Shown here piece by piece: positions 7,605 through 19,600 of a stretch of DNA of 62,917 nt (positions within the stretch are counted from its first letter, which is position 1; each line of letters starts with the position of its first letter). The DNA is from Siculibacillus sp. (lineage in GTDB: Bacteria > Pseudomonadota > Alphaproteobacteria > Rhizobiales > Ancalomicrobiaceae). The notes under the pieces are model-generated. The model searched no databases, was not told the origin of the DNA, and saw only the letters and a list, made by a program, of their open reading frames with translations. The position numbers and the translations under genes are program-made. The stretch covers positions 1 to 62,917 of the forward strand of contig JAOTSD010000015.1 of NCBI GenBank assembly GCA_030247555.1, given 5' to 3'.

Positions 7605-10600
7605 TGAAGTCCCCCGTCGTTCTTCGGCGCGACGCCGCTCGCGGCCATGCTGAGGATGTTGAGACGAGCCGGCTTGATCTGAACCGCAGTGTTGATCCCG
7701 GCGATGACGCTGGTCTGGGTGATCCGAGGCACCGCGGGAGTCGGAACCACCACGATGTCTTCCGGTCGGACCGCCACCCAGGTGGGTGCCACGAAGGTCG
7801 CCACCGGAGTCGCGGTACCGGCTTCGGCGCGACGCTCCCCGCCGCCTCCGCTCGATCCGCCCCCCGATGCCGCCGGCGAACCGGCGCTCGAGGCCATTCC
7901 GCCGGTCCCGCCGCCGCTCCGGCAGTGGCCGGCCGGTGCGACGTTGCCGCCGAACACCCAGTTGCTCGACGACGCGGCCATGACGCCCCGTCCGTCGAAG
8001 GCGAGCGGTGAACCGTCTCCCACGGTGCGATAGCCGATGGCGAAGTCGCCCGGCTGACCCATGATCCACCCCGCCTCGCCGGCGAAGAAGCCACCGGTCG
8101 GATCGCATTCCGAACCGCCCCGCATGTTCCCGTGCAGGAGACGCACGCTCCAGGGGTCGTAGAGGAAGGGCTGCGGCGTGGCGAAGTAGAAGGCGAAGTT
8201 CGCCTCCCCGGTCACCGCATAGGTGGCCGTCGTCGACATCGGCTGGAAGCCGTTCTCGTGCGGGCTGCCACCGTCGGCGGCGAAGATCGGACCTTCGCTC
8301 GCGCTGCGTTCCTTGACCTCGTCCGACGCACCCGAGTCGTTGAAGACGTTGGCGCCGACCGTGGTGAGGTTGGAGCGAGATGGGATGAAGAACCTCAGCT
8401 GGCCGCCGTTGGCCTTGTCGCCGGAGTTGATCACCGCGTTCTCGAACTTCATCGCGTCCGGCGACGTGTTCTCGTTGAACGTCGGGGTGTTCTGAGCCGC
8501 GCCGATGGTGGTCAACCCGGTCAGACGGGTCTTCGAGGCATCGAGCCCGTCGTAGTAGTGGTCGTGACCGATGTTGGCGGTCTGGACGAGAAGGTCGGCA
8601 CCGACTTCGACCCAGATGTCGCCACGGGCGGTCTGGACGGTGTCGTCGGCGTTCGGCGTGAAGGAGTGGCCGATGCGGGCGGTCGCGCCGGTGATCGACG
8701 CATCTCCCGCGCCGGTCGCCGAGCCGTCCGCCACCTCGAGGTCCACGCCGGTCATCAGGCCGGGCATGGTCGTCTCGGCGTCGACGACGTTCACGTGCAC
8801 CGTGATGTCGCCGCCGATCGTCTGGCTCTGCGGTGCCGATCCGTTCCAGCCGCTCGCCACGCCGACGTTGGTGGTCGGCAGGATCGGCACGAAGGCCGGT
8901 CCGATGCCGACGCCGACGCCCGGCGTCCAAGTGGTCGGCTGTCCGTTCATCGTCTCGGTGGTGCCGATGACCGCCGCCGGGCTCGACGATCCGATCAGGA
9001 CCGTGCCGGTGGTGCCGTCGACCTTCAGGCCGGTCGCCGCCGCGATCGCGATGTCGGAGTCGACCGACTGCGTCGAGGTGGAACCGGAGCCCGCCGGGGT
9101 GGTGCCCCGCGCGGTCGAGACGAGATTGCCGTTCTCGTTGATCGTGTCGCCGACCTGCAGGTTGCCGGCCAGGATCGACGAGATCTCGGTGGCACCCTTC
9201 GAGACGACCGAGATCTTGCCTTCGATGGTCTGCGAGTTGGTCAGCTTCGACTCGGCCCCGCCGTTCTGCGAGGACAGCGAACCGTGACCGATCTGGAGCA
9301 TCGAGGAACCGCCGACCGGCGCCGCGGTGATCGAGGCGTCGCCGACCTGAGCGAAGACCAGGATGTCCGCGGTCTTTCCGGCCGCGGCGCCGATGGTCGA
9401 GGTCGAGGTGACCGAACCACCGGTCTCGATCGGAGCGGCGTTCGCCGTACCGGCGGTGTTCGTCATCGAGACGAGATCACCGACCCGGAGCGTGGCGACG
9501 CCGAGCGTCGGTGCCGAGGTCACGGTGACGGCGCCGCCGGCGAGGACGGTCGAACCGGTCGTCGTGTCGGCAACCGAGATGGCGCCCGGCGTGCCGACCG
9601 TCGCACCGCCGTTGCCGGAGGTGTTGGAGACGATGCGCTCGGTGCCGATGTGGACCGAGGTCACCGCACCCGCCGCCAGCGAAGCGACGTTGACGGTGCC
9701 CGATTGGGTCGGAGCGCCCGTGGCCGAAGTCAGAGCGACCGGAGCCAGGTTGTTCGGGTCGACGAAGCCGGAGATCGCGGTCGAGGCGGTCGCATAGATG
9801 CCGACGTTGCTCGAGATGAGGCTCGTGCCGGCATGGATCACGTCGCCACCCTTGCCGGGATCGACCAGCTTCTCGGGCAGAGCCGCGACCGTCGTGGCGG
9901 CGGTCTGGACCGTTTCGGCGTAGCCCTGGATCCGCTCGACGGCGACGGCGACGGCGTGAGCCTTGACCGCGTCGTTGGGCAGAGCGTCGCTGTTGGCGAC
10001 ACCGGCGGCGTTGATCTCGGTCTTGGCGTTCGCCAGCGCCGTGTCGGCGGCGGTGAGCTGAGCCGAGATCGTCGCGGCGTTGGCGGTGTCGCCCACCGCG
10101 GCCGCCTTGGCCGCCGCCTGCTCGAGCGAGGCGACGACCGATTCCATCGCGCGGATCGCCGAGCGGGCCTGGTCGAGGCTCCTGTCGGTGGAGACCGCGT
10201 TCGGGTTGCCGATCACGGTAGCGTCGTTCGGCGTGGAGCCGACGAAGCTGCCGAGATCGCCCGCCAGACCCGAGAGATCGTGGGCCGCGCCGCCGTCACC
10301 GGCCGTGGCGGTCACGTACTCGCGGGCGCCGACCTTGGTCGAGGCGATGCCGAGGGCACCGGCCGAGGTCACCGACGTGGTGTTGCCCCGGAAGGTCACC
10401 AGCGCGATGTCGTTGACGATGTCGCCGCGCGTGATGGCGATGTTGCCACCGTCGCCACCCGACGCGCCACCGGCACCCGAGGTCACGGTGATCAGGCGCT
10501 GCGATCCGACGAGGGTGTCGGCCGCGACGCCGAGGGCCGCGTTCGACATCACCGTGACGTCACCGGCGTCGGACTGGATCAGAGTACGGCCGTCGAGGGC

Positions 10601-13600
10601 ACCCGCCGAGACGATCACCGTGCCGCCGTCGCCCGAACCGGCCGGGGCCGGATGGGCACCATCGGTGCCGGTCGTATCGGAGTTGGCGAAGGAGGTGACG
10701 ATGTTCGCACCGGCACCGGATCCGGCGATTTCGACGGTCTGGTAGTTGCCGATGAAGGTGTTGGCGATCGACGAAGCGGCGATCGAGTTCGCGGAGGCGG
10801 TGACGGCACCGGTGCCGCGCAGCGTGACGTCGGCGTCGATCGGACCCTGCGAGATGGTCAGATCACCACCCTTCGCCGAGAGCTTCTCGCTGCCGTCTTC
10901 ACGGACGTAGGCGGCCTCTCCGGCGAGCGCCGAAGCGGAGCCGGCGGCCGCGACGGCACGCACCAGCCGGACGTCGTGGCCGACGTGGGTGGTGGCGATG
11001 CCGAGGTCGACGGCGGCGCTGGTCGAAGCGACGTCGATCGTGCCGTAGGACCGCAGCGTGATGTCGCTCGTCGAGGCATCGGCGACCGTGGCCGCGCCCG
11101 CCATCACGGTCTTGGAGACCGTACCGAGCTGTTCCACCGTGACCGAGCCGCCGTTGCCGCCGGTACCGGCCGCGCCGCCGTAGACACCGCCCGCCCAGTA
11201 GAGCGGATTGACGGTGCCGGTGGCTGAAGCGATCAGCAGGTTGTTGCCGGCGGACTGCCGGTTGCCGATGTAGGCATCGACGACCGAGGACGGCAGGCCG
11301 AAGTTCGACGTCGCGGTGACGGCGATCGAGGTGTCGGCCGTGACGGCGATGTCGCCGCCGAAGCCACGCTGGATCAGAGTGGCGTTGCCGCCGTCGCCGC
11401 CGCGCTTGGCGTCGTCGCCGCCCATACCGGCGACCGTCAGCAGGTCGTAGGTCGAGTGACCGATCTGCGAGTTGACCGAGAGGCCGTTGGTGAGGGCCCC
11501 CGCGGTCTGCAGCGAAGTCACCGCGACCACGTCGGCGCGGACGTTGATCGCCCCGATGTGGGCGCCGGAGTCGGTGACTGCGTTGCCGCCGTCGCCGCCC
11601 ATGGACGCGAGCGCATCGGTCGCGGCCTTGATGTCGGCGCCGGAGACGTCGACCGCCAGGGCGATCGGCAGGACGCTGGTCCCGACTTCGCCGCTCGAGT
11701 GGCCGTTCGGGTTGGTGTCGGCGGTTCCACCGATGCCGCCGTCCGCCGCGACGGTCTTGGTGCGATCACGGAAGCCGATGCCGGCTTCGACGATCGACTG
11801 CAGCGGAATGGCAGCGAGGTTCGACGGCGGGATCGACACCAGCGCCGTCACCGTGATGGCGCCGGAGGCGTAGACGTTCAGGTCCCCGTCGATCTCGCCG
11901 AGCGTCGTGGTGGCGTCGCCACCCTTGCCGCCGAACGCGGTGCCCCGCTGATTGATCGGATACCAGTTCGGCTGCTCCGGTTGGACGTTCGACGGGCCGG
12001 CGATCGCCGTCTCGCCGACGCCGTACCAGGTGTGCGTCGTGGTGTAGCTGTCGGTGGTGTGGTCGAAGGAGTCGTACTCGGAGATCGCGAAGTCCCTGAC
12101 GTTGCCGCCCAGACCGCCGACCGCCTGCAGAGCCGACGAGAGATCGCCGAGACCGGAGCGGGCCTGCGCCTGACGGAAGTGACCGATCCGGGCCTCGGCG
12201 CGTCCGAGGTTCCAGGCCTGGTCCTCGACCGCGCTGACGAGGATCGCCGACGGAGCGTCGACATATTCGCCGTCGACGAAGTCGCCGATCGAGATCGACC
12301 CGAGGATCGACCCGTTCCGAGCGATCGCCGAACCGCCGGCGCCGCCATCGGCATGACCGATGCGGGAGGCGGCCAAGCTGGCGTTGCCGCCCTTGGCGTA
12401 GGTCGAGTCGGCGTAGGCGAAGGCCGTGTGGCCGATCACCGCGGCGTCGACCCGCAGCGAGTCGTCGAGCGGATCGGCGGTGGAGGCCGCACCCTGGCCG
12501 TTGAGCGCCGTCACCGTCAGCAGGCCGCCGTTGGTGAAGTCGATCACGATCGGCGCCGCGCCGGTGGCGTCGACGCCATCGATGAGTTCGGTGCGACCGG
12601 CGACGTAGCGGCCGATGTCGCCGAGGTCGACGGTCGAGATGCCGCCGGCGCCGCCGTTCATCGAGACGTTGACGTTCGAGACGCCCGCGCCGAGCGCAGC
12701 GTCGCCGCCGGCGCCGGAGACCGACGTGCCGTAGGAACCATGGCCGATCGTCGCCAGCACATGGTCGTCGAGCGAGGTGTAGATCTGGGTACCGCCGATG
12801 ATCTGGCCGACGTCGGCCGTCACCAGGACGGACCCGCCGACGGTCAGCTCGATGGCGTTGTTGATCAGGCCGGTCGAGACGGTCGCGTCACCGCCCTTGC
12901 CACCGTTGAAGGTGCCGCCGATCTGGCCGTCGGCCACCGCCGAAGTGGCGCCGTCGGTCGGAGCCGCCTCGAGATGGACGCCGGCGTCGGCCTTGACGAT
13001 CGACTCCACCGCACGGGCGTAGACGGTCGCCTTCGACGCGGAACCGGTCACGGTCTCGTCGAGGTGATAGCCGAACTGGTTGTTGTGGAGTCTCGCGTTG
13101 GACAGGGTCGTTCCGACGCCGCCGAAGCCGGCGGTGGCGAAGGCGATGTTGCCCGAGCCGATCTGCGCCCGGCCGATGTGGTTCTGCCACTCCCAGACCA
13201 GGTTGGTCACGCTCACGTCGGCCGACGTGGTGATGTCGATTCCCGCGTCGACGATGTTGCCGAGCGCGACCGTCGCGTTGCCGCCGGCGCCACCGGATCC
13301 TTCCATCCGGCCGTCGCCGAGGTTGATCGGCGCGAACACCCCGACACCACCGGTACCGACCAGCAGACCACCACCGCCATTGCCCGCGAGGGCGCTGGAG
13401 TAGCTGCCGTGGCCGATCTGGGCGACCATCGTGTCGCCGAAGCTCGGGGTCGGGAAGGTCGGCCAGATGGACAACTGGCCGCGGGCCAAGGTGACCGCGA
13501 CGGATGTCGCCTCGATGGTGACCTTGCCCTTGATGTTGCCCTGATCGACGGTGGCGTTGCCACCGCGGCCGGCCGAGGCGATCTCGGTGATGAGATTGTC

Positions 13601-16600
13601 CTGGGCGGCCATGCCGGAACCGCCGGTGTTGCCGGCCGGAGCCGTCCCGGGGATCGCCGAACCGGCGCGCCAGGGCGACAGCATGGTCGAGTCGAGTGCC
13701 GGCGTCGTGATGATCGCGACCATCTTCGCGCCGTTGGCGTTGGCGAAGATCTGATCACCGTGACCGATCTGGGTCGTGGCGATGTTGCCGCCGAGGTCGT
13801 TGTTGACGATCGTCGAGACCGAGACGACCTCGGCCGCGATGTTGATGGCACCGGTCAGTTCGTCACGTTCGGTGACGCTCGCGGTGGCGTCGACCGGACG
13901 CAGCGAGCCGAGCGCGATCAGCGAGTCGCCGGCGCGGCCGCCGACCGCGACGACGGCGTTGCCGCCAGCGTTGCCGCCGTTGGCCGAAGCGGTGACGGCG
14001 AGGAGCGTACGGGTCGCCTGCTCGCCGGTCCACAGAAGGCTCGAAACGTCGAGCTTCGGGGTCGCCAGACCGAAGTCGGCCCCGGCCTGCCAGGACGAAG
14101 CGGCCGCGGTGTTCGCGGTGTCGGCGAGGTAGGTGCCGCCGTGGCCGAGGCGAGCGGTGTAGCGATCGTTCGGCAGGCCGACCTGACCGGACGGATTGCC
14201 GAGGCCCGACGGGACGTCGTCGATGTTGGTGATCACCGTCAAGAGCAGCGTCGAAACGTCGATCCTGCCGTTGGTGTAGCCGGTCGAGATGACCGAGTCG
14301 CCACCGCGACCGCCGTTGGAGCGCGAGAAGTCGCCCGAGACGAAGAGACCCTCGTTCGGCGTCTCGACCTGCAGCGAATAGCCGCCGTTGGCACCGGAGC
14401 CGAAGCCGCCGGCGGCGGTGACCACCGCGGAGGAGCCCGACCAGTTGTCGGTGCGGGCGGTGCCGGCGACGTAGGGGGTCACCGTCGTGCGGGTGGTGAC
14501 GACCTCGTAGTCGAGGACGCCGTTGCGGTAGGCGGTGTTGGACGAGCCGACGTAGGCGACGTTGGTCGCCCTCGCCGCGGTCGGCGTACCCCGGCCGGCG
14601 AGGCGGTCGTAGTTGCCGTCGCCGTTGATGTCGACGATGTCGACGCGCGCCGAACGATGAGTGCCGTCGCCCTGGGCCAGGGTCGTCGCGGTCACCACCG
14701 AGTTGCCGTCGATGGTCGTCGTCTGGTTGCCGCCGACCGTGTAGGAGGCCGCACCGTTGGCGACGTCGACACCCCGGAAGGTGATGACGTCGATCTTGCC
14801 GTCGCGGTTGATGTCGGCGCCGAGGACGTTCGCCAGGTTCTCGCCCGCGACGAAGGTGCCGGTCGGGTTCCGGAGCTCGTCGTGGCGGTTGTCGACCCAG
14901 ACCTTCTCGGTGGCGTCCCACTTGAACTCGGGGTTGCCGGCCTTGTCGTAGAGGATGAACTTGTCGTTGGCGAGGGTGACCTCCTTGGTGGTCTCCCAGT
15001 CCGCATCCTCGGTCACGGTGCCGACGCTGGCGAGATCCGCGACGCTCCAGGCCGCACCCTTGGCGTTGATGGTGCCGCCGTCGGCGCCGGCGCCGGAGAT
15101 GTCGATGCCGTTGTCCGTACCGCCACGGTTCAGATCACCGTCGCCGGTGGTCGGAATGATCTTGATGGCGAGATCGGCGACCTTGGTCTGCTCGTCGTTC
15201 GAGTCCGTGGTGCTGTCGAGCGCGGCCACGCCGGAAATCCTGGCGTCGGCGATGCCGCCCTTGTCGGCCGTGGCCGTCAGGAGGCCGCCGTTGCCGGCCA
15301 GACCGGACGACGTGTAGATGTCCTGGTCGTGTCCGACCTGGGCATGGACCTGCGTGTAGCCGCCGTCACCACCCAGCGGCGAGCCGAGCAGTGCGTTGGT
15401 GATCATCAGGCTGGCGGCGGCGTCGACGATGATGTTCGAGCGCACCGAGCCGGAGACCGAGATCGCGTCACCGCCGTTGCCGCCGGAGGCGTCGGGCTGC
15501 AGGCCGTCGACGAAGGCGGTCGAGGAGCTGCCGCCCGCGCCGCCGTTGCCGGCGACCGCGACGACGCGGTCGCGCATGCCGATGCCGGCGAAGATGTTGT
15601 CCGAAACACCTTCCGCCGGCGACGTCAGGTTCGACGCCGAGGTGCGGTTGGCCTGGACCAGCCCGCCACCGGCGGAGATCCGGATGTCGGCGGTGCCGAG
15701 GTGCGAGTAGGGACCGACCGCCTCGGCGTCGAAGCCGAGTTCGGTGTATTCGGCCGCATCGTCGATGCGGTCGTTCACCATCGGCGCGCCGATCAGGATC
15801 GAGCCGCCGTCGCCGCCGCGCACGTTCGCGGAATTGGAGAAGGCCGAGCCAGCCCCGCCGGCACCCGCCACCGCGTGGAAGCGGCTGGTGTGGCCGATGA
15901 CCGTTTCGACCTGGTTGAAGTTCGAGAGGGTCTGCTGGCCTTCGAGGATCTGCGACCAGACGGTGACCAGACCGGCACCTTCTTCCTCGCTTCCGCTGGC
16001 CGAAGCCGTCACGAAGATGTCGCCCTGCGTCTCGGCGGTGTCGAGCAGCACGTTGATGTTGCCGCCCGCGCCGCCCTGCGCCGCATGGAGGATGTTGACG
16101 CCCGACTGGTTGCCGGCGCCCGCGGCGCCGCCGTGACCGGTCAGGAGCTTGAAGTCGTCACCGCTGCCGATCGTCGAAGCCTGGGTGTTCCAGCTGGCCG
16201 TGCCCTGATTGCCGGTGACGACGTTGGCCAGAACGTTGACCAGGAGCGCCGAGACGTGCACGTCGCCGCGTTCGCCGGCGGCGACGTCTTCGGTGTCGCC
16301 GAAGAAGCCGTCGAGGTCACGGGCCTGCGAGCGCTGGGTGATCATGATGTCGCCGCCGCGACCGCCGGAGGCGGCCTCGGCTCCGGTCCCACCGTGACCG
16401 GTCGAGATCTCGACGATGTTGCCGTTGCCGATCCGCGTCAGCCCCTTGGCGGTCGAGACCGCGCCCTGGTTGCCGTGGGTGGTGTTCGACAGCAGCGTCA
16501 CCAGACCGACGGCCGAGACGTTGACGTCGGAGGCGAAGATCGTCGGCGCGGCGCCGGAAGTGGCCGCCTTGACGCCCTCTGTGGCGGAAACCTTGCCGGA

Positions 16601-19600
16601 GGTCTCCGGCGTGTCGGTCCTGCCGTAGCGAGCGGAATACCAGACGTCGCCGTCGGCGTTCCAAGAGTCCCAGCCGGGCTCGTTGGCGTTGACGAGCGTG
16701 CCGCCGACCACGACGCCGCCGACCGGGCCGGAGCCGCCGTTCAGATCGGTGTCGATCCGATCGACCAGCAGCAGGCCGTCGCCGATGGTGCCGCGATTGA
16801 GCGTCACGTCGCCGGCGCGAGCGCTGGCGACGGCGCGATCGCCGGCCGGGTCGCTCAGGAAGCCGTCGGCGGCGCCACCGGCGCCTCCGTCACCCGTGGT
16901 GATGAAGAAGCTCGACCCGTTGCCGATGCTGGCGGTGACGAAGTTCGACAACATGCCGGACTGGTTGCCCTCGATCACCGCGGCGGTGATCTGCACGGCG
17001 GCCGTCGAGGTGACGTCGACCGTGGCGCCGAGGATGTGGGCGGCATCGATCACCAGATCGGCGCCGCGCGAGGGACGCAGCGGATCGCCGCCACCGGCCG
17101 GAGCACCGGAGGCCATGCGCATGTCGTAGACCGAGCCGGCACCGACGCGGACGAAGATCTCGTCCATCGAGGCGGCCGACTGATTGCCGGTCGTGACGTT
17201 GGCGGTCAACATCAGCGCGGCGGTGTTCATCAGGATACGGCCGGAGATGAAGCCCTCGGAGACCGTGATGTCGCCGCGCGACGACAGGTTGCGGTCGCCC
17301 GCCGCGTCTTCGAGCAGACCGACCGGAGAGCCGTCGGCGAACTGCGAGTACTCGACCGCCTTGACCAGATGATCGCCCTGAAGGACAGCGTCCGGAAGCT
17401 TGGTGACCGACGAGCGGATCCAATTGCCGTTGCCGACGATGGCATGCTGCCACTGAGCGACGGCGTCGGGGACCATGTTGCCGGCGATGATCGACTGCTG
17501 CAGCGTGGTCGCACCGGCGTTGATGACGATGTCGGGCGAACCGGCCGCGTGAGTGCGCAGTCGCTCGCTCAACTGACCGTCGGCGTAGACCGGGTTGAGG
17601 TTGTAGCCGTCGGCGTTGGCGACGAAGCGCTGCGCGACGTCGGAAGCGCCGCCGACCGCGTTGCGCGGCGCGGTCAGCGAGAAGGCGGTGACCGTCGACA
17701 CCGAGCCGTCGGGGTTCATCACCCGGACGCCATAGAGCGTCTTGGCCTCGCCCTGGTCGTTGGTGTCACCGGTGATGGTCGTCGCCGTGTCGGTCTCGAC
17801 CTCTCCGGTGTCGACGAAAGTGTTCGAGAATTGGCCGGAATTCAGCGCGTTGGTCGTCGTCGTGTCCGAGACGTTGGAGCGGATGCCGACCGAGTTGCCT
17901 GTCGTCGAACCGTAGACGGTGGTCTCGCTGGTCGCGGCGGTCGCCGGCATGTAGGCGCGATAGTTGGTCGCGTAGTCGGTGCCCTTGGCGATCAGAGCCT
18001 GGTTGAACCATGGCTGAACGTCCGAGCCCTGATTCTTGGCGTTGTCCATCGCCAGCAGGATGATCGGGTTGCCGTTCGCGTCGGCCCTGTAGTCGGTGAC
18101 GACCTGCCCGTCGCTGTAGGAGGTCGCGGTCGGAAGGCCGCTGCGGTCGTTGATCAGCGTGCCGACGAAGGAACGCAGCAGACCGTCGAGCTTCGCGGTC
18201 TTGGTGCCGTCCGGGCTGACGATGGTCGCACCTTGGCTGCCGGTCGAGTCGTAGTAGGCGATCAGGTTCGTGTTCAGCTTGCCGGCGTCGTCATAGAGAT
18301 CGACGTTGGTCGGAAGCGTGTGGGCGACGATCGTCCGAGTGACCGTACCGTCGTCCGCGATCGCATATTCGATCGTGTAGTAGATGACGGCGTTGGTGTT
18401 GTGCGGATCGGACAGCAGCGTGTTGTCGACCGGCGTGCCGTCGTGGTCGTGCGTTCCGGAGCTGGCGTTGGTCAGCTGATAGAACGGATTGTTGAAGTCG
18501 ATGACGTTCCGGTAGGAGCCGTTGATCGTCAGGAAGTTGCCGATCGCGCCGATGTTCGTCTGGATCGCGCCGTGAGACGGCGCGGTGCCGTCGTCGGCGA
18601 CGACGACCTTGACGGTCGCGCCGTGGCCGATCTGGTCGTGGCGAACGATGCTGAGCACCGGGGCATTGGTGCCGATCGGGGCGGAGGCGAGCGTCTCGAT
18701 GCCGCCGACCGAGAGGACGCCGGCGTTGACGGTGATCACGCCGGAGATGCGGCCGGTGGTGATCTCGACCGGATCGATCACCGCGCCTTCGTCACCATGC
18801 TCGGCACCGAGGGCGACGCCCTTGTAGGTCGCGTGGCCACCATGGCCGACGCGGACGGCGTCGACCTGCTCGTCGAGGCGGAGCTGATAGGGGTTGGTGC
18901 CCGAAGTCGGGATGTACGGCGGCGAGAAGGCGGCGGGCAGACCGACCGTCACGGCCGCGGCATCGATGGTGATGTCGCCCGAGACGTCGCCCTGATGGAT
19001 CGCCCGGTTGATGGTGTAGTTGTCGACGCCGTGGCCGACCTGCACGTAGGCGCGCTCGCCCGACATGCCGGGGATCGGCGCGCCGGCCAGCGTACCGGTC
19101 AGCATGTTCAGCGTGGCGGCGGTGACGTCGATGTCGGCATCGAGGATGGCGTAGCCGGACGTGTCGGTCAGCTCGCGATGCGTGGTGGTCGCCACTTCGG
19201 TCGTCGCGACGAGCTTGCCGTCGCCGTCGAGCGCGTAGGAGGTGGTCGTCACCACGGTGACTTCGCCGCTGACCCGGGTATCGACGGATGTCGGCGGAAC
19301 GATCGGGTTACCGTCGCCGTCGAGCGCCGGATCGACCGGTTCGGCGACGGTGGTCCCCGTGCTCGTCGTGTCGTAGCCGTAGTTGGCGTTGCCGCCGTGG
19401 CCGATCTGGACGAAGTTGCCCTTCCGATAGGCTTCGGCGAGGCTCTGCCCGATGCCCGAGGCGATGGTGACGGCGACGCCGTTCACCTCGATGTCGCCGT
19501 TGTGGGCGTGCTCGACCCAGACCTGCGAATAATAGCGCGGATCGTTCGGGTCGTTGACGGCGTGATAGAGCTGGTAGTCGTTGTCGGTCAGACGCGAAAC

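Noticed and set aside
7605-8930. Upstream extension of the tpsB reading frame to 8930
   Set aside because: The extension lies wholly inside the tpsA 3' end in another frame and is Arg-rich. The ATG overlapping the tpsA stop begins a proper signal peptide.
8132-11227. 1,031-codon open frame on the plus strand, antisense to tpsA
   Set aside because: Same cause as above: low-complexity Arg/Gly/Asp/Val composition and no recognisable motif or ribosome binding site.
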